38,581 nucleotides of DNA. Source: Pseudodesulfovibrio sp. S3 (GTDB lineage Bacteria > Desulfobacterota > Desulfovibrionia > Desulfovibrionales > Desulfovibrionaceae). Under the pieces are notes generated by a model, which saw only the letters and a list, made by a program, of their open reading frames with translations, was not told the origin of the DNA and made no database searches. The position numbers and the translations under genes were made by a program. Where the stretch lies: contig NZ_QTZO01000022.1 of the NCBI RefSeq assembly GCF_004025585.1, positions 1 through 38,581 of the forward strand, in the 5' to 3' direction. Position 1 is the first letter of the stretch; each line of letters begins with the position of its first letter. This document shows, piece by piece, positions 15,056 to 21,270 of the stretch.

Positions 15056-15268
15056 TCACCTGAGAACCTCGAAGACCATCCGGCCACCCATGGCCGCCAT
15101 ACCGGCCAGGCACCCCCAGGCCAGTCGCTCCAGGATGCGTATCTTGACCTGATGGCTGGCGCATTGCCGCGCGCCGTTGATCTCCCGGATGGCTATCTGG
15201 ATGGCCTTGACCCGTTCGTCTATGCGAACCAGCAGGTCTTGCAGATCCTGTCGCTCGATGGTCGTCAT
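15056..15268 (-). CDS. small coiled-coil / single-TM protein, XhlA-like lysis accessory
   Basis: This 70-residue protein has an N-terminal helix with heptad character (ERQDLQDLLVRIDERVKAIQ) and a C-terminal hydrophobic segment (ILERLAWGCLAGMAAMGG). The layout matches haemolysin XhlA-type and similar small phage membrane proteins found beside holins, though identity is low enough that this stays an inference. AGGAGG lies six bases before the ATG, and its ATG overlaps the stop of the holin-like gene in an ATGA, so the two are translationally coupled. Confidence 0.65.
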   Translation of the reverse strand: MTTIERQDLQDLLVRIDERVKAIQIAIREINGARQCASHQVKIRILERLAWGCLAGMAAMGGRMVFEVLR

Positions 15269-15672
15269 TTGAGACCTCCTGCGGCATCCTTCAAACCGCG
15301 CACCGCGCCGGGCAGGTAATCGCCGATCTTCTTGACCCCCAGCACAGCGGCCACGATCCAGAAGGTCACTTGCAAGAACCAGTCGGGCAGCGCCTCCCAG
15401 GACCGGATCACTTCGCCCGCCCGGTCCGGGTCCACGCCGGACCAGATGAAAAACCCTATCCAGGCGAAGAAAAGAACATCATCCTTCCAACCCGCGTTTT
15501 CGAGCTGCTTCATCTCCCATTCATGATTGAACTCCTGGTCGGACCTGGCCAGCCGCATGCGATTCTCCATGACCGCCTTCTTGAGTTCCTGCTTGCCCTT
15601 GAGGTGTTCCGCCACCCCGTCCACCATGGTGGACAGGAGTCCTGCCACCGCTCCGATGATCGGTATCGCCAT
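15265..15672 (-). CDS. holin-like protein (3-TM, GTA-holin type)
   Basis: This 135-residue membrane protein has an N-terminal hydrophobic stretch (IPIIGAVAGLLSTMVDGV), a charged helical segment rich in Glu/Arg/Lys (KQELKKAVMENRMRLARSDQEF), then two membrane segments (VLFFAWIGFFIWSGV and WFLQVTFWIVAAVLGVKKIGDYL). This order is that of the 3-TM holin family described from gene-transfer agents and phages, which releases endolysin through the inner membrane. GGGAG lies about eight bases before ATG 15672. It leads the minus-strand holin, XhlA-like pair. No endolysin is adjacent; the DUF5675-like gene at 23.7-24.1 kb is a remote candidate. Confidence 0.75.
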   Translation of the reverse strand: MAIPIIGAVAGLLSTMVDGVAEHLKGKQELKKAVMENRMRLARSDQEFNHEWEMKQLENAGWKDDVLFFAWIGFFIWSGVDPDRAGEVIRSWEALPDWFLQVTFWIVAAVLGVKKIGDYLPGAVRGLKDAAGGLK

Positions 15673-15962
15673 CTGTTTTCTCCCACTCTAGAGGGTTGCT
15701 CGCGCCACCCCGGTTTCGCGAACCAGTGTAGCCCCTGTTTTTGCCACCCCTACAAAATGGGAAAGAATGACAGGTAAAAACGGGCGAAAGGCATAAAAAA
15801 ACATCTTGACGCGGTGCCGCCCGATGCACCTCGGGCTCACGCCGCGCCGGGCTCGAAAAACACGTTACAGGGGTAGCCAAATGACGTGGGAGACGTTAAG
15901 AACAAACAAGATTTTAGGATGCAACCGAACCGGAAAGGTCGGCAACCCAAGGAGGAACTCAT

Positions 15963-16637
15963 ATGCTGATAGCCAACTGGATGACAACGGACGTCGTCAC
16001 CATCACCCCTGATCGTTCCATGATGAAGGCCTCCAAGGTCATGAAGGACAAGAACATCAGTCGTGTCCCGGTGGTGGACGAGGACGGAAAGATACTGGGC
16101 ATCATCTCGGACAGGGACATCAAGGACGCCTCCCCGTCCAAGGCCACGACCCTGGATATGCACGAGCTGTACTACCTGCTCTCGGAAATCAAGATCAAGG
16201 ACATCATGACCAAGAAAGTGGTCACCATCCGTCAGGACGAGACCGTGGAAAAGGCGGCCGTACTCATGCTGGAAGGGCACTTCGGCGGCCTGCCGGTGCT
16301 CGATGATGACAACAGGGTGGTGGGCATCATCACCGACTCCGACATCTTCAAGGTGCTGGTGGAAATCTCAGGCGTGTACGAGGGCGGCGCCCAGGTCTGC
16401 CTGACCCTGTCCACCGCTGCCGGAAGCCTCTCTCCCGTCCTCGATTTTCTCAAGGAACACGGCGCGCGCATCATGAACATCATGACCCACAACGTCCCTG
16501 AAACCGTAGGGACCAAGAATGTCTACATCCGTATCCGCGACATGGAGAAGCCCGAATTCAAACGCCTCCAGCAGGCCATGGGTGAAAAATTCGATGTCCA
16601 GTACTGGGCCATCGATTCGGTCCACACTGTTTTATAG
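15963..16637 (+). CDS. CBS-domain-pair protein with C-terminal ACT-like domain (AcuB-like)
   Basis: This 224-residue cytoplasmic protein has two CBS domains (residues about 1-60 and 75-135: WMTTDVVTITPDRSM / VPVVDEDGKILGIISDRDI and IMTKKVVTIRQDETV / LPVLDDDNRVVGIITDSDIF). A domain with an ACT-like pattern follows (VCLTLSTAAGSLSPVLDFLKEHGARIMNI). CBS pairs bind adenine nucleotides and act as energy sensors; the target is unknown. The AcuB name is only by resemblance. AAGGAGG lies immediately before ATG 15963. A paralogue of identical length lies at 34548-35222 on the other strand. The 15673-15962 gap upstream shows no gene. Confidence 0.88.
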   Translation: MLIANWMTTDVVTITPDRSMMKASKVMKDKNISRVPVVDEDGKILGIISDRDIKDASPSKATTLDMHELYYLLSEIKIKDIMTKKVVTIRQDETVEKAAVLMLEGHFGGLPVLDDDNRVVGIITDSDIFKVLVEISGVYEGGAQVCLTLSTAAGSLSPVLDFLKEHGARIMNIMTHNVPETVGTKNVYIRIRDMEKPEFKRLQQAMGEKFDVQYWAIDSVHTVL

Positions 16638-16668
16638 GCTTTCACGAGTGCATATAACTTTTGATTTT

Positions 16669-16695
16669 TAAACTTCTACAAGAACGTACCGATAA
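16669..16695 (+). promoter_or_regulatory. sigma-28 (FliA)-like promoter of a possible small RNA
   Basis: TAAACTTC (16669-16676), an exact 11-base spacer and ACCGATAA (16688-16695) match the FliA consensus at 13 of 16 positions, including a near-perfect -10. The next gene begins only at 16889, beyond an intrinsic terminator. Confidence 0.6.
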
Positions 16696-16702
16696 GCTAC
16701 TT

Positions 16703-16801
16703 GATTTATATTTCTCTGTAATATAAGTTAATCTTACCGACGATTACTACCGTCCATTCGCCTGGGAGGCCGCATCCATTGATGTGGCCTCCCCCCTTTT
16801 T
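16703..16801 (+). ncRNA. candidate FliA-driven small RNA
   Basis: A transcript from the FliA-like promoter at 16669-16695 would start near 16702 and end at the T-run of the terminator at 16764-16801, giving an RNA of about 100 bases. No open frame with a ribosome site is seen inside. The region is AT-rich apart from the terminator stem. The RNA is inferred from the two signals only; the hairpin may instead end the upstream CBS gene, 127 bases after its stop. Confidence 0.35.
16764..16801 (+). terminator. intrinsic terminator
   Basis: GGGAGGCCGCATC (16764-16776) pairs with GATGTGGCCTCCC (16781-16793), with one G-T pair and a four-base loop, followed by CCCTTTTT. It ends either the CBS gene or the candidate small RNA. 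Confidence 0.85.
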
Positions 16802-16828
16802 ATCCGCCTGCCCGAACGGTTTCCCCTA

Positions 16829-16855
16829 TTAAGTTTATTGGAAACCATCCGAAAA
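16829..16855 (+). promoter_or_regulatory. second, weaker FliA-like promoter
   Basis: TTAAGTTT (16829-16836), an 11-base spacer and TCCGAAAA (16848-16855) match FliA at 13 of 16 positions, but the -10 deviates at a central position. It lies after the terminator and about 35 bases before the 16889 gene. A sigma-70 reading (TTGGAA, CATAGT) is an alternative. Confidence 0.4.
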
Positions 16856-16888
16856 GAAGCATAGTCGGATAAGGAGAAAGGAGTGACC

Positions 16889-17275
16889 ATGGGAAGCGTT
16901 GTTGCGCTGGAAGAATTCAGACAGTCCCTCGGCAGGCAAAAAGCCCACCAATCATCCCCGGAACGGCCCGCCATTCGCGGCAGTGAAATCTGGGGAAGAA
17001 ACTACACCGAGGTAGAAGCCGTGGTCTTCGGACTGCTCAAGGTCCGGGACATCGTGGCCTATCACACCCGTGAACAGAACAGCGCCTTCGACCAATTCTG
17101 CATGGACGCGCTCAATGCCGCCTACCTGGTCCAGGATCTCGGGCCAGCCAGGCTGAAAGCGGCCATCAAACCCATCAAGGAATGGGTTCTGGACTGCATG
17201 ACAGAAGACAACAAGCGGGACATGTCCTGGGCGCTGGTCCTCACCGACCTCATAGAAAAATCGCCAACCAAGTAG
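16889..17275 (+). CDS. orphan protein, possible flagellar regulon member
   Basis: This 128-residue soluble protein has no signal peptide or transmembrane segment. The start is the ATG at 16889, with AGGAG five bases upstream; an in-frame GTG lies at 16883 within the ribosome site. The first 40 residues are polar and probably disordered. From about residue 45 the protein looks helical (VEAVVFGLLKVRDIVAYHTREQ, then FDQFCMDALNAAYLVQDLG). I recognise no family. It is a single gene between a terminator and a hairpin, and near-identical 15-16-base inverted copies flank it (16687 and 17270). The FliA-like promoter upstream suggests, but does not prove, a link to motility. Confidence 0.7.
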   Translation: MGSVVALEEFRQSLGRQKAHQSSPERPAIRGSEIWGRNYTEVEAVVFGLLKVRDIVAYHTREQNSAFDQFCMDALNAAYLVQDLGPARLKAAIKPIKEWVLDCMTEDNKRDMSWALVLTDLIEKSPTK

Positions 17276-17338
17276 TTATCGGTAAGCGATGATTTATATT
17301 ATCTCCATTAAATCGTACTGTTGAAGAGTTTACGACCG

Positions 17339-17371
17339 CAGAACAGCCAGACATGATGCATGGCTGTTCTG
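17339..17371 (+). terminator. hairpin after the orphan gene
   Basis: CAGAACAGCCA (17339-17349) and TGGCTGTTCTG (17361-17371) are perfect 11-base inverted arms with an 11-base loop, 64 bases after the stop. No T-run follows, so it may be a weak terminator or a dyad operator. The rest of 17276-17538 shows no gene. Confidence 0.5.
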
Positions 17372-17538
17372 TTGCTCCACGCCACCCGTGCGGCCGGACG
17401 AAGTGCATTGTGACACCGACCTCGGTACAAATGCCCCCCCCGCGGTATTCCGCTCGCACCTTGCCGTTCACCATCCCGAATACGCCCTTCCCCGATTATT
17501 AGGTTGCCTGGCCGCGCAAGTTCCTTAATGGTACTGTC

Positions 17539-18357
17539 ATGGGCAAAGAATCCCTTGACCGCAACGGTCCGCATATCCTGCTCTCGGCAGGGTGTCTGTT
17601 CCACCTCCCCCTGAAGCTCATTGCGCGCATCGGAAGGGACGCCGGCTTTGCGGGCATGGAGCTGATCATGAACTCGCCCAACCTCAACCCCGAAGCCGGG
17701 CTTGAAAAGATCAACGACATCCTGCCCATCAGGAGCCTGCACGCCCCCTTCCGCAACTGGTCGGCCTGGGGCGGGCATCTGCACTCGTGGCAGGCCACCA
17801 CCACCCTGGCCAACACCCTGCCGGACGCGGATCACATCACCATGCATCCGCCCGGTTCCAAGCTCGCCAACATGATCCAGAACCGCTGGTTCGAGAAAGC
17901 GTATGACCTGCCCCTGCTCCTGGATGCCAAGGGGCGCATCCAGTTCTCCCTGGAGAACATGCCCTGGGCTGAAAGCTCCCCATTCGGCAAGGACCCTCTG
18001 GACAAGCTCATGGCACTCTGCCGGGACAAGAACGTGGGGCTGACCTTCGATGTCTGCCACATGGGCGTGTCCGGCCGCGACGTACTGCACTCCATCGACA
18101 AGGTGTCCGACGACCTCCTGTACAACGTGCATTACTCCGACGCCGTGGGCTTTACCGAACACCTGACGCCGGGCGTGGGCAGCCTGCCGCTGGACGAATT
18201 CCTCCAAAGACTTGGCAAACGCGGCTATGCCCGCTACATAACCCTGGAACTGGAACCCGCTGCCTTTCCGGACGATATGGACGGAACCATCGAGATCCTG
18301 AAACGCATCAGGCAGGACATGGATACGCAGTTGAACAAAGGCCGGGAGAGCGCCTGA
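17539..18357 (+). CDS. sugar phosphate isomerase/epimerase-like TIM-barrel protein
   Basis: This 272-residue protein belongs to the AP-endonuclease-2 / xylose-isomerase-like TIM-barrel superfamily. Strand ends that carry metal ligands are visible: GFAGMELIMN, SLHAPFRNW, QFSLENMPW (Glu), LTFDVCHMG (Asp and His), VHYSDAVG and ITLELEP (Glu). Such proteins isomerise or epimerise sugars, or cut DNA at abasic sites; the lack of the Nfo zinc-cluster pattern favours the sugar-type group. The substrate is unknown. The ribosome site before ATG 17539 is weak. The hotdog thioesterase begins two bases after the stop (TGACCATG), so the two are co-translated. Confidence 0.82.
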   Translation: MGKESLDRNGPHILLSAGCLFHLPLKLIARIGRDAGFAGMELIMNSPNLNPEAGLEKINDILPIRSLHAPFRNWSAWGGHLHSWQATTTLANTLPDADHITMHPPGSKLANMIQNRWFEKAYDLPLLLDAKGRIQFSLENMPWAESSPFGKDPLDKLMALCRDKNVGLTFDVCHMGVSGRDVLHSIDKVSDDLLYNVHYSDAVGFTEHLTPGVGSLPLDEFLQRLGKRGYARYITLELEPAAFPDDMDGTIEILKRIRQDMDTQLNKGRESA

Positions 18358-18359
18358 CC

Positions 18360-18770
18360 ATGCCGAAAACCTATCTGGAAGCGGTCCGGCTCACGGAACA
18401 GACCGTCAACCCCCTTTTCGCCTTTCTCGGCATCCAGGTGAAAACCATTGAGCCGGACCGGGCCGTGCTTTGCCTGCCATTCAGGCCGGAACTGATGCAG
18501 GGCGGCGGGCTTGTGGCCGGAGGAATTCTGGCCACCCTGCTCGATGAGGCCATGGCCCACGCCGTGCTCGGCGGCAACAGGCCGGACCAGCGCACCACCA
18601 CCGTGAACCTCTCGGTCAGCTATCTGCGCCCGGTCCACTGCGGCCAAGACCTGACCTGCGAGGCACGGGTGGCGAAGCGGGGCAGCCGGATGCTGTTCGT
18701 GGAGGCCACAGCCCTGGCTGACCAACGGGAAGTGGCCCGAGCCGCCGGCTCCTTTCTGCTCCTTCCCTGA
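18360..18770 (+). CDS. PaaI-type hotdog-fold thioesterase
   Basis: This 136-residue protein is of standard length for the PaaI/YdiI hotdog group, which hydrolyses acyl-CoA thioesters in the cytoplasm. The signature helix reads GGGLVAGGILATLLDEAMA; the usual His-Gly-Gly start is Ala-Gly-Gly, but the following LxDEA, with its carboxylate, is kept. TTTVNLSVSYLRPVHCGQDL is the typical second motif. The missing His may alter substrate or mechanism. It is tightly coupled to the upstream TIM-barrel gene, suggesting a shared pathway that I cannot name. Confidence 0.85.
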   Translation: MPKTYLEAVRLTEQTVNPLFAFLGIQVKTIEPDRAVLCLPFRPELMQGGGLVAGGILATLLDEAMAHAVLGGNRPDQRTTTVNLSVSYLRPVHCGQDLTCEARVAKRGSRMLFVEATALADQREVARAAGSFLLLP

Positions 18771-18872
18771 GGATGTATCGAGCTTGCAAAGCCCGACCTG
18801 ATACGATTACACCCTTGCCCCTGCCGCCATCGTGATTATCCTCATCCATACGGCCACATACGGAGGAAAGCC

Positions 18873-19307
18873 ATGACCACTGACAGCAAACTCATCGTCT
18901 GCCCCAACTGCCGGGCTATCAATCGCGTGCACAACGGCCGAGAGGCCGAGGCAACCTGCGGCAAATGCACGACAAAAGTCTTTGAACCCGTTGCCCTGGA
19001 ACTGGTCGGGACCACCTTTGACCGCCATATCACCAAGAACGAAGTTCCCGTGCTGGTGGACTTCTATTCCCCCACCTGCGGCCCTTGCCTGATGATGGGC
19101 CCGCAATTCGCGGAGGCGGCCAAGACTCTGCATCCCAAGGTCCGGCTGGCAAAAATCGACACCACGGCGGATCAGGCCATTGCCGCCCGCTTCAATGTCA
19201 GGGCCGTGCCCACCCTGATCCTGTTCAAGGGTGGACGCGAGATAGCCCGCCAACCCGGCGCCATGAACGCCTCGGACATCGTGAGCTGGGTCGGGCAGCA
19301 CATTTAG
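18873..19307 (+). CDS. trxC: thioredoxin 2 (zinc-binding N-terminus)
   Basis: This 144-residue protein has the TrxC layout: an N-terminal zinc ribbon with Cys 10/13 (CPNC) and Cys 29/32 (CGKC), then a thioredoxin fold with the CGPC active site at residues 69-72 and the cis-Pro loop VRAVPTLILFKGG. It reduces protein disulfides in the cytoplasm and often responds to oxidative stress. The residue before the active site is Thr (PTCGPC) instead of the usual Trp, which may shift its redox properties. GGAGG lies about six bases before ATG 18873. The stop codon TAG shares its G with the hairpin repeat that follows and probably ends its transcript. Confidence 0.93.
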   Translation: MTTDSKLIVCPNCRAINRVHNGREAEATCGKCTTKVFEPVALELVGTTFDRHITKNEVPVLVDFYSPTCGPCLMMGPQFAEAAKTLHPKVRLAKIDTTADQAIAARFNVRAVPTLILFKGGREIARQPGAMNASDIVSWVGQHI

Positions 19308-19376
19308 CCTCCGGCGGCCAGAGGGGGAAACCTTTGAAAAGGTTTCCCCCTCTGGACTCCCGCTTCTAAACTTTTT
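19307..19376 (+). repeat. dispersed GCCTCC hairpin repeat, copy 2
   Basis: It begins GCCTCCGGCGGC directly on the trxC stop. A perfect 15-base stem, CCAGAGGGGGAAACC (19318-19332) against GGTTTCCCCCTCTGG (19341-19355), is followed by ACTCCCGCTTCTAAACTTTTT. This is the best-preserved copy and should act as the trxC terminator. Confidence 0.85.
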
Positions 19377-19449
19377 GGTGCGCTACGCGGGATCATTGGT
19401 CCGCACCGACACAGGTCATTTATCGAGAAACCACTTCGCCGGAGGCGGC

Positions 19450-19515
19450 ATAAAAAGTTTTGGAGAGCCCAGAGAACCTTTTCCAAAAGATTCTCTGGCC
19501 GGGTCCAGGGAGGCG
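19450..19515 (-). repeat. dispersed GCCTCC hairpin repeat, copy 3, inverted
   Basis: On the minus strand this reads GCCTCC, a CCAGAGAA...TTCTCTGG stem with AAAAG/CTTTT near the loop, then CTCTCCAAAACTTTTT. It faces copy 2 across about 75 bases. Together the two account for most of the 19308-19562 gap, which has no gene. Confidence 0.75.
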
Positions 19516-19562
19516 CCCCACGCACCGCTTGACGCCATCAGCCCGAACTGTGAGAACAGGGT

Positions 19563-20621
19563 ATGCTTCTGGACGTCCCTTTCATCCCCGACACCGAGTA
19601 CACGGCCTTTTTGCGTGACCGCGCGCAAAGCCTGACCTCGGTCCATTTTTCCCTGACCGACCCATCCCTGTCCGATGCCCGCCAGCGCCTTCACCGGCAG
19701 GACATGAACGAGATCATCCACGGCCTGCGCCGGTTGCACGGCGTGGACAAATACGTGCTCATGAACGCCCGACTCCACGCTCCCGAACGGTATTTCGACA
19801 CCAAGGGGCTGGCACACACGGCCCAATGCCTTGAACGACTAAGCGATGAAGCGGACCTCAAGGGCGTCATCTTTGCAGACCCCTATTATCTCCAGGCCCT
19901 GTCGGACGCCCGCCCCGACCTGGCCTGTCGGCTGGAAGCCGTGCCGAGCATCAATGCCATGCCGGACACGGCGGACAGGGTTTTCGCCCTACTGGCCATG
20001 ATCGGCAGCACCGGGTTCCGCCTTCCGTCAAGGCTCGTCCTGGACCGTTCCCTGAACCGGAACATCGACCGGCTGAACCGCGTCACCGGTCAAATCCGCA
20101 CCCGATATCCCCGGATGCGGCTCCTGCTCATGGCCAATGAGGGCTGCCTGTACCAATGCCCCTACAAACCCGCCCACGACGCCCATGTCGCCCTGGTCAA
20201 CGAAGGGCTGTGCCCGGAACGGACCTTTGCCATGAACCGGGATTTCGGCTGCATGCGGAGACTGTTGCTTGATCCGGGCGCCATGCTCGCCTCGCCCTTT
20301 ATCCGGCCCGAAGACCTGCACGAATACCAGGGCAAGGCGGACGGCATCAAACTGTGCGGCCGCAACCGGGGCAGTCAATTCCTGGTGCGGGCGGTCACCG
20401 CCTATCTGGACGGAAGCCATACCGGCAATCTCCTGGACCTCATGGACGCCATGGGAGACCTGAACGATCGGGTGAATATCCCCAACCCGGCTCTACCCGA
20501 CACTTTTTTCCGGCAGGTGACCGCTTGCGACAAGAATTGCCTGGCCTGCGGCCGATGTGCCGACATCATGGACCGGATCGCCTTGCGAACCGACCCCGGC
20601 CTGCCCCGGATGGGCTTTTGA
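19563..20621 (+). CDS. peptidase U32-like protein with Cys clusters
   Basis: This 352-residue protein resembles the U32 / UbiU-UbiV / RlhA group: an N-terminal barrel-like half (FSLTDPSLSDARQRLH, KGVIFADPYYLQAL) and the motif LLMANEGCLYQCPYKPAHDAH, similar to the Cys-containing block of U32 proteins. Further Cys stand at GLC and GCMRR, and the C-terminus carries CDKNCLACGRC, a CX3CX2CX2C cluster like those that hold iron-sulfur centres. An oxygen-sensitive Fe-S enzyme acting on RNA, quinone or another substrate is plausible, but no function is assigned. ATG 19563 follows an AT-poor leader with only a weak ribosome site (CAGGG). The flavoredoxin gene begins 64 bases downstream on the same strand. 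Confidence 0.65.
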   Translation: MLLDVPFIPDTEYTAFLRDRAQSLTSVHFSLTDPSLSDARQRLHRQDMNEIIHGLRRLHGVDKYVLMNARLHAPERYFDTKGLAHTAQCLERLSDEADLKGVIFADPYYLQALSDARPDLACRLEAVPSINAMPDTADRVFALLAMIGSTGFRLPSRLVLDRSLNRNIDRLNRVTGQIRTRYPRMRLLLMANEGCLYQCPYKPAHDAHVALVNEGLCPERTFAMNRDFGCMRRLLLDPGAMLASPFIRPEDLHEYQGKADGIKLCGRNRGSQFLVRAVTAYLDGSHTGNLLDLMDAMGDLNDRVNIPNPALPDTFFRQVTACDKNCLACGRCADIMDRIALRTDPGLPRMGF

Positions 20622-20685
20622 GCCGTTCCCATTCAACCCGGATTGTCGTAGAGTGAATTTTAGCAAAGCCTACAAGGAGATACTC

Positions 20686-21258
20686 ATGAAAAAATCCCTC
20701 GGTCCCAACACTCTTGCCCAACCCACGCCCGTTTGGGCGGTGGGCGCCTATGACGAAGACGGCAAGCCCAACGCCATGATCGCAGCCTGGGGCGGCATAT
20801 GCAGCTCCGACCCGGCAAGCATGGCCGTCTCCCTGCGCCCGAACCGCCACACCTATGCGGGCATCATGAAGCACAACGCCTTCACCATATCCGTATGCCC
20901 CGCCTCGTTGGCCGCCCAGGCCGATTATCTGGGCATCGTCTCCGGCAAGAAAGAGGACAAGTTCGCGGCCACGGGATTGACCCCGGTCAAGAGCGACTGC
21001 GTCAACGCCCCGTACATCGACGAGTTCCCGCTGATCATCGAATGCGAACTGAGCCAGACCCTGGACCTGAACGTACACATCCTGCTGATCGGCAAAATCG
21101 TGGACGTGAAATGCGACGAAGACAAACTGGTGGACGGCAAGCACCCGGACCCGGAAAAGATCCTGCCCATGATCTTCTCCCCCGGCACCCGCGCCTACCA
21201 CACCATCGGCAAGTTCGTGGGCAAGGGTTTTGATATCGGCAAGAAGTTCATGAAATAA
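20686..21258 (+). CDS. flr: flavoredoxin / flavin reductase-like FMN-binding protein
   Basis: This 190-residue protein has the same length as D. gigas flavoredoxin and belongs to the flavin-reductase-like split-barrel family. Visible features: PTPVWAVGAYDEDGKPNAMIAAWGGICSSDP (shared start of the family), SLRPNRHTYAGI, AFTISVCPAS and the C-terminal FSPGTRAYHTIGKFVGKGFDIG. These proteins bind FMN non-covalently and shuttle electrons in the cytoplasm, in D. gigas linked to thiosulfate or sulfite reduction. AAGGAGA seven bases before ATG 20686 fixes the start, although the frame is open upstream inside the previous gene. Confidence 0.9.
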   Translation: MKKSLGPNTLAQPTPVWAVGAYDEDGKPNAMIAAWGGICSSDPASMAVSLRPNRHTYAGIMKHNAFTISVCPASLAAQADYLGIVSGKKEDKFAATGLTPVKSDCVNAPYIDEFPLIIECELSQTLDLNVHILLIGKIVDVKCDEDKLVDGKHPDPEKILPMIFSPGTRAYHTIGKFVGKGFDIGKKFMK

Positions 21259-21270
21259 AGGATGATATAG

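Larger units (their letters stand above)
16687..17300. repeat. short sequence flanking the 16889 gene in inverted orientation
   Basis: TACCGATAAGCTACTT at 16687-16702 recurs as its reverse complement at 17270-17284 (AAGTAGTTATCGGTA), with one base deleted. Each copy is followed on the plus strand by GATTTATATT (16703-16712 and 17291-17300). The left copy overlaps the -10 of the FliA-like promoter; the right copy begins inside the last codons of the gene. It could be a transfer scar or a shared binding site. Confidence 0.45.

Noticed and set aside
17255-17290. minus-strand FliA-like -10 (ACCGATAA) at the end of the orphan gene
   Set aside because: No -35 match at the right spacing; it is explained by the inverted copy of the upstream sequence.
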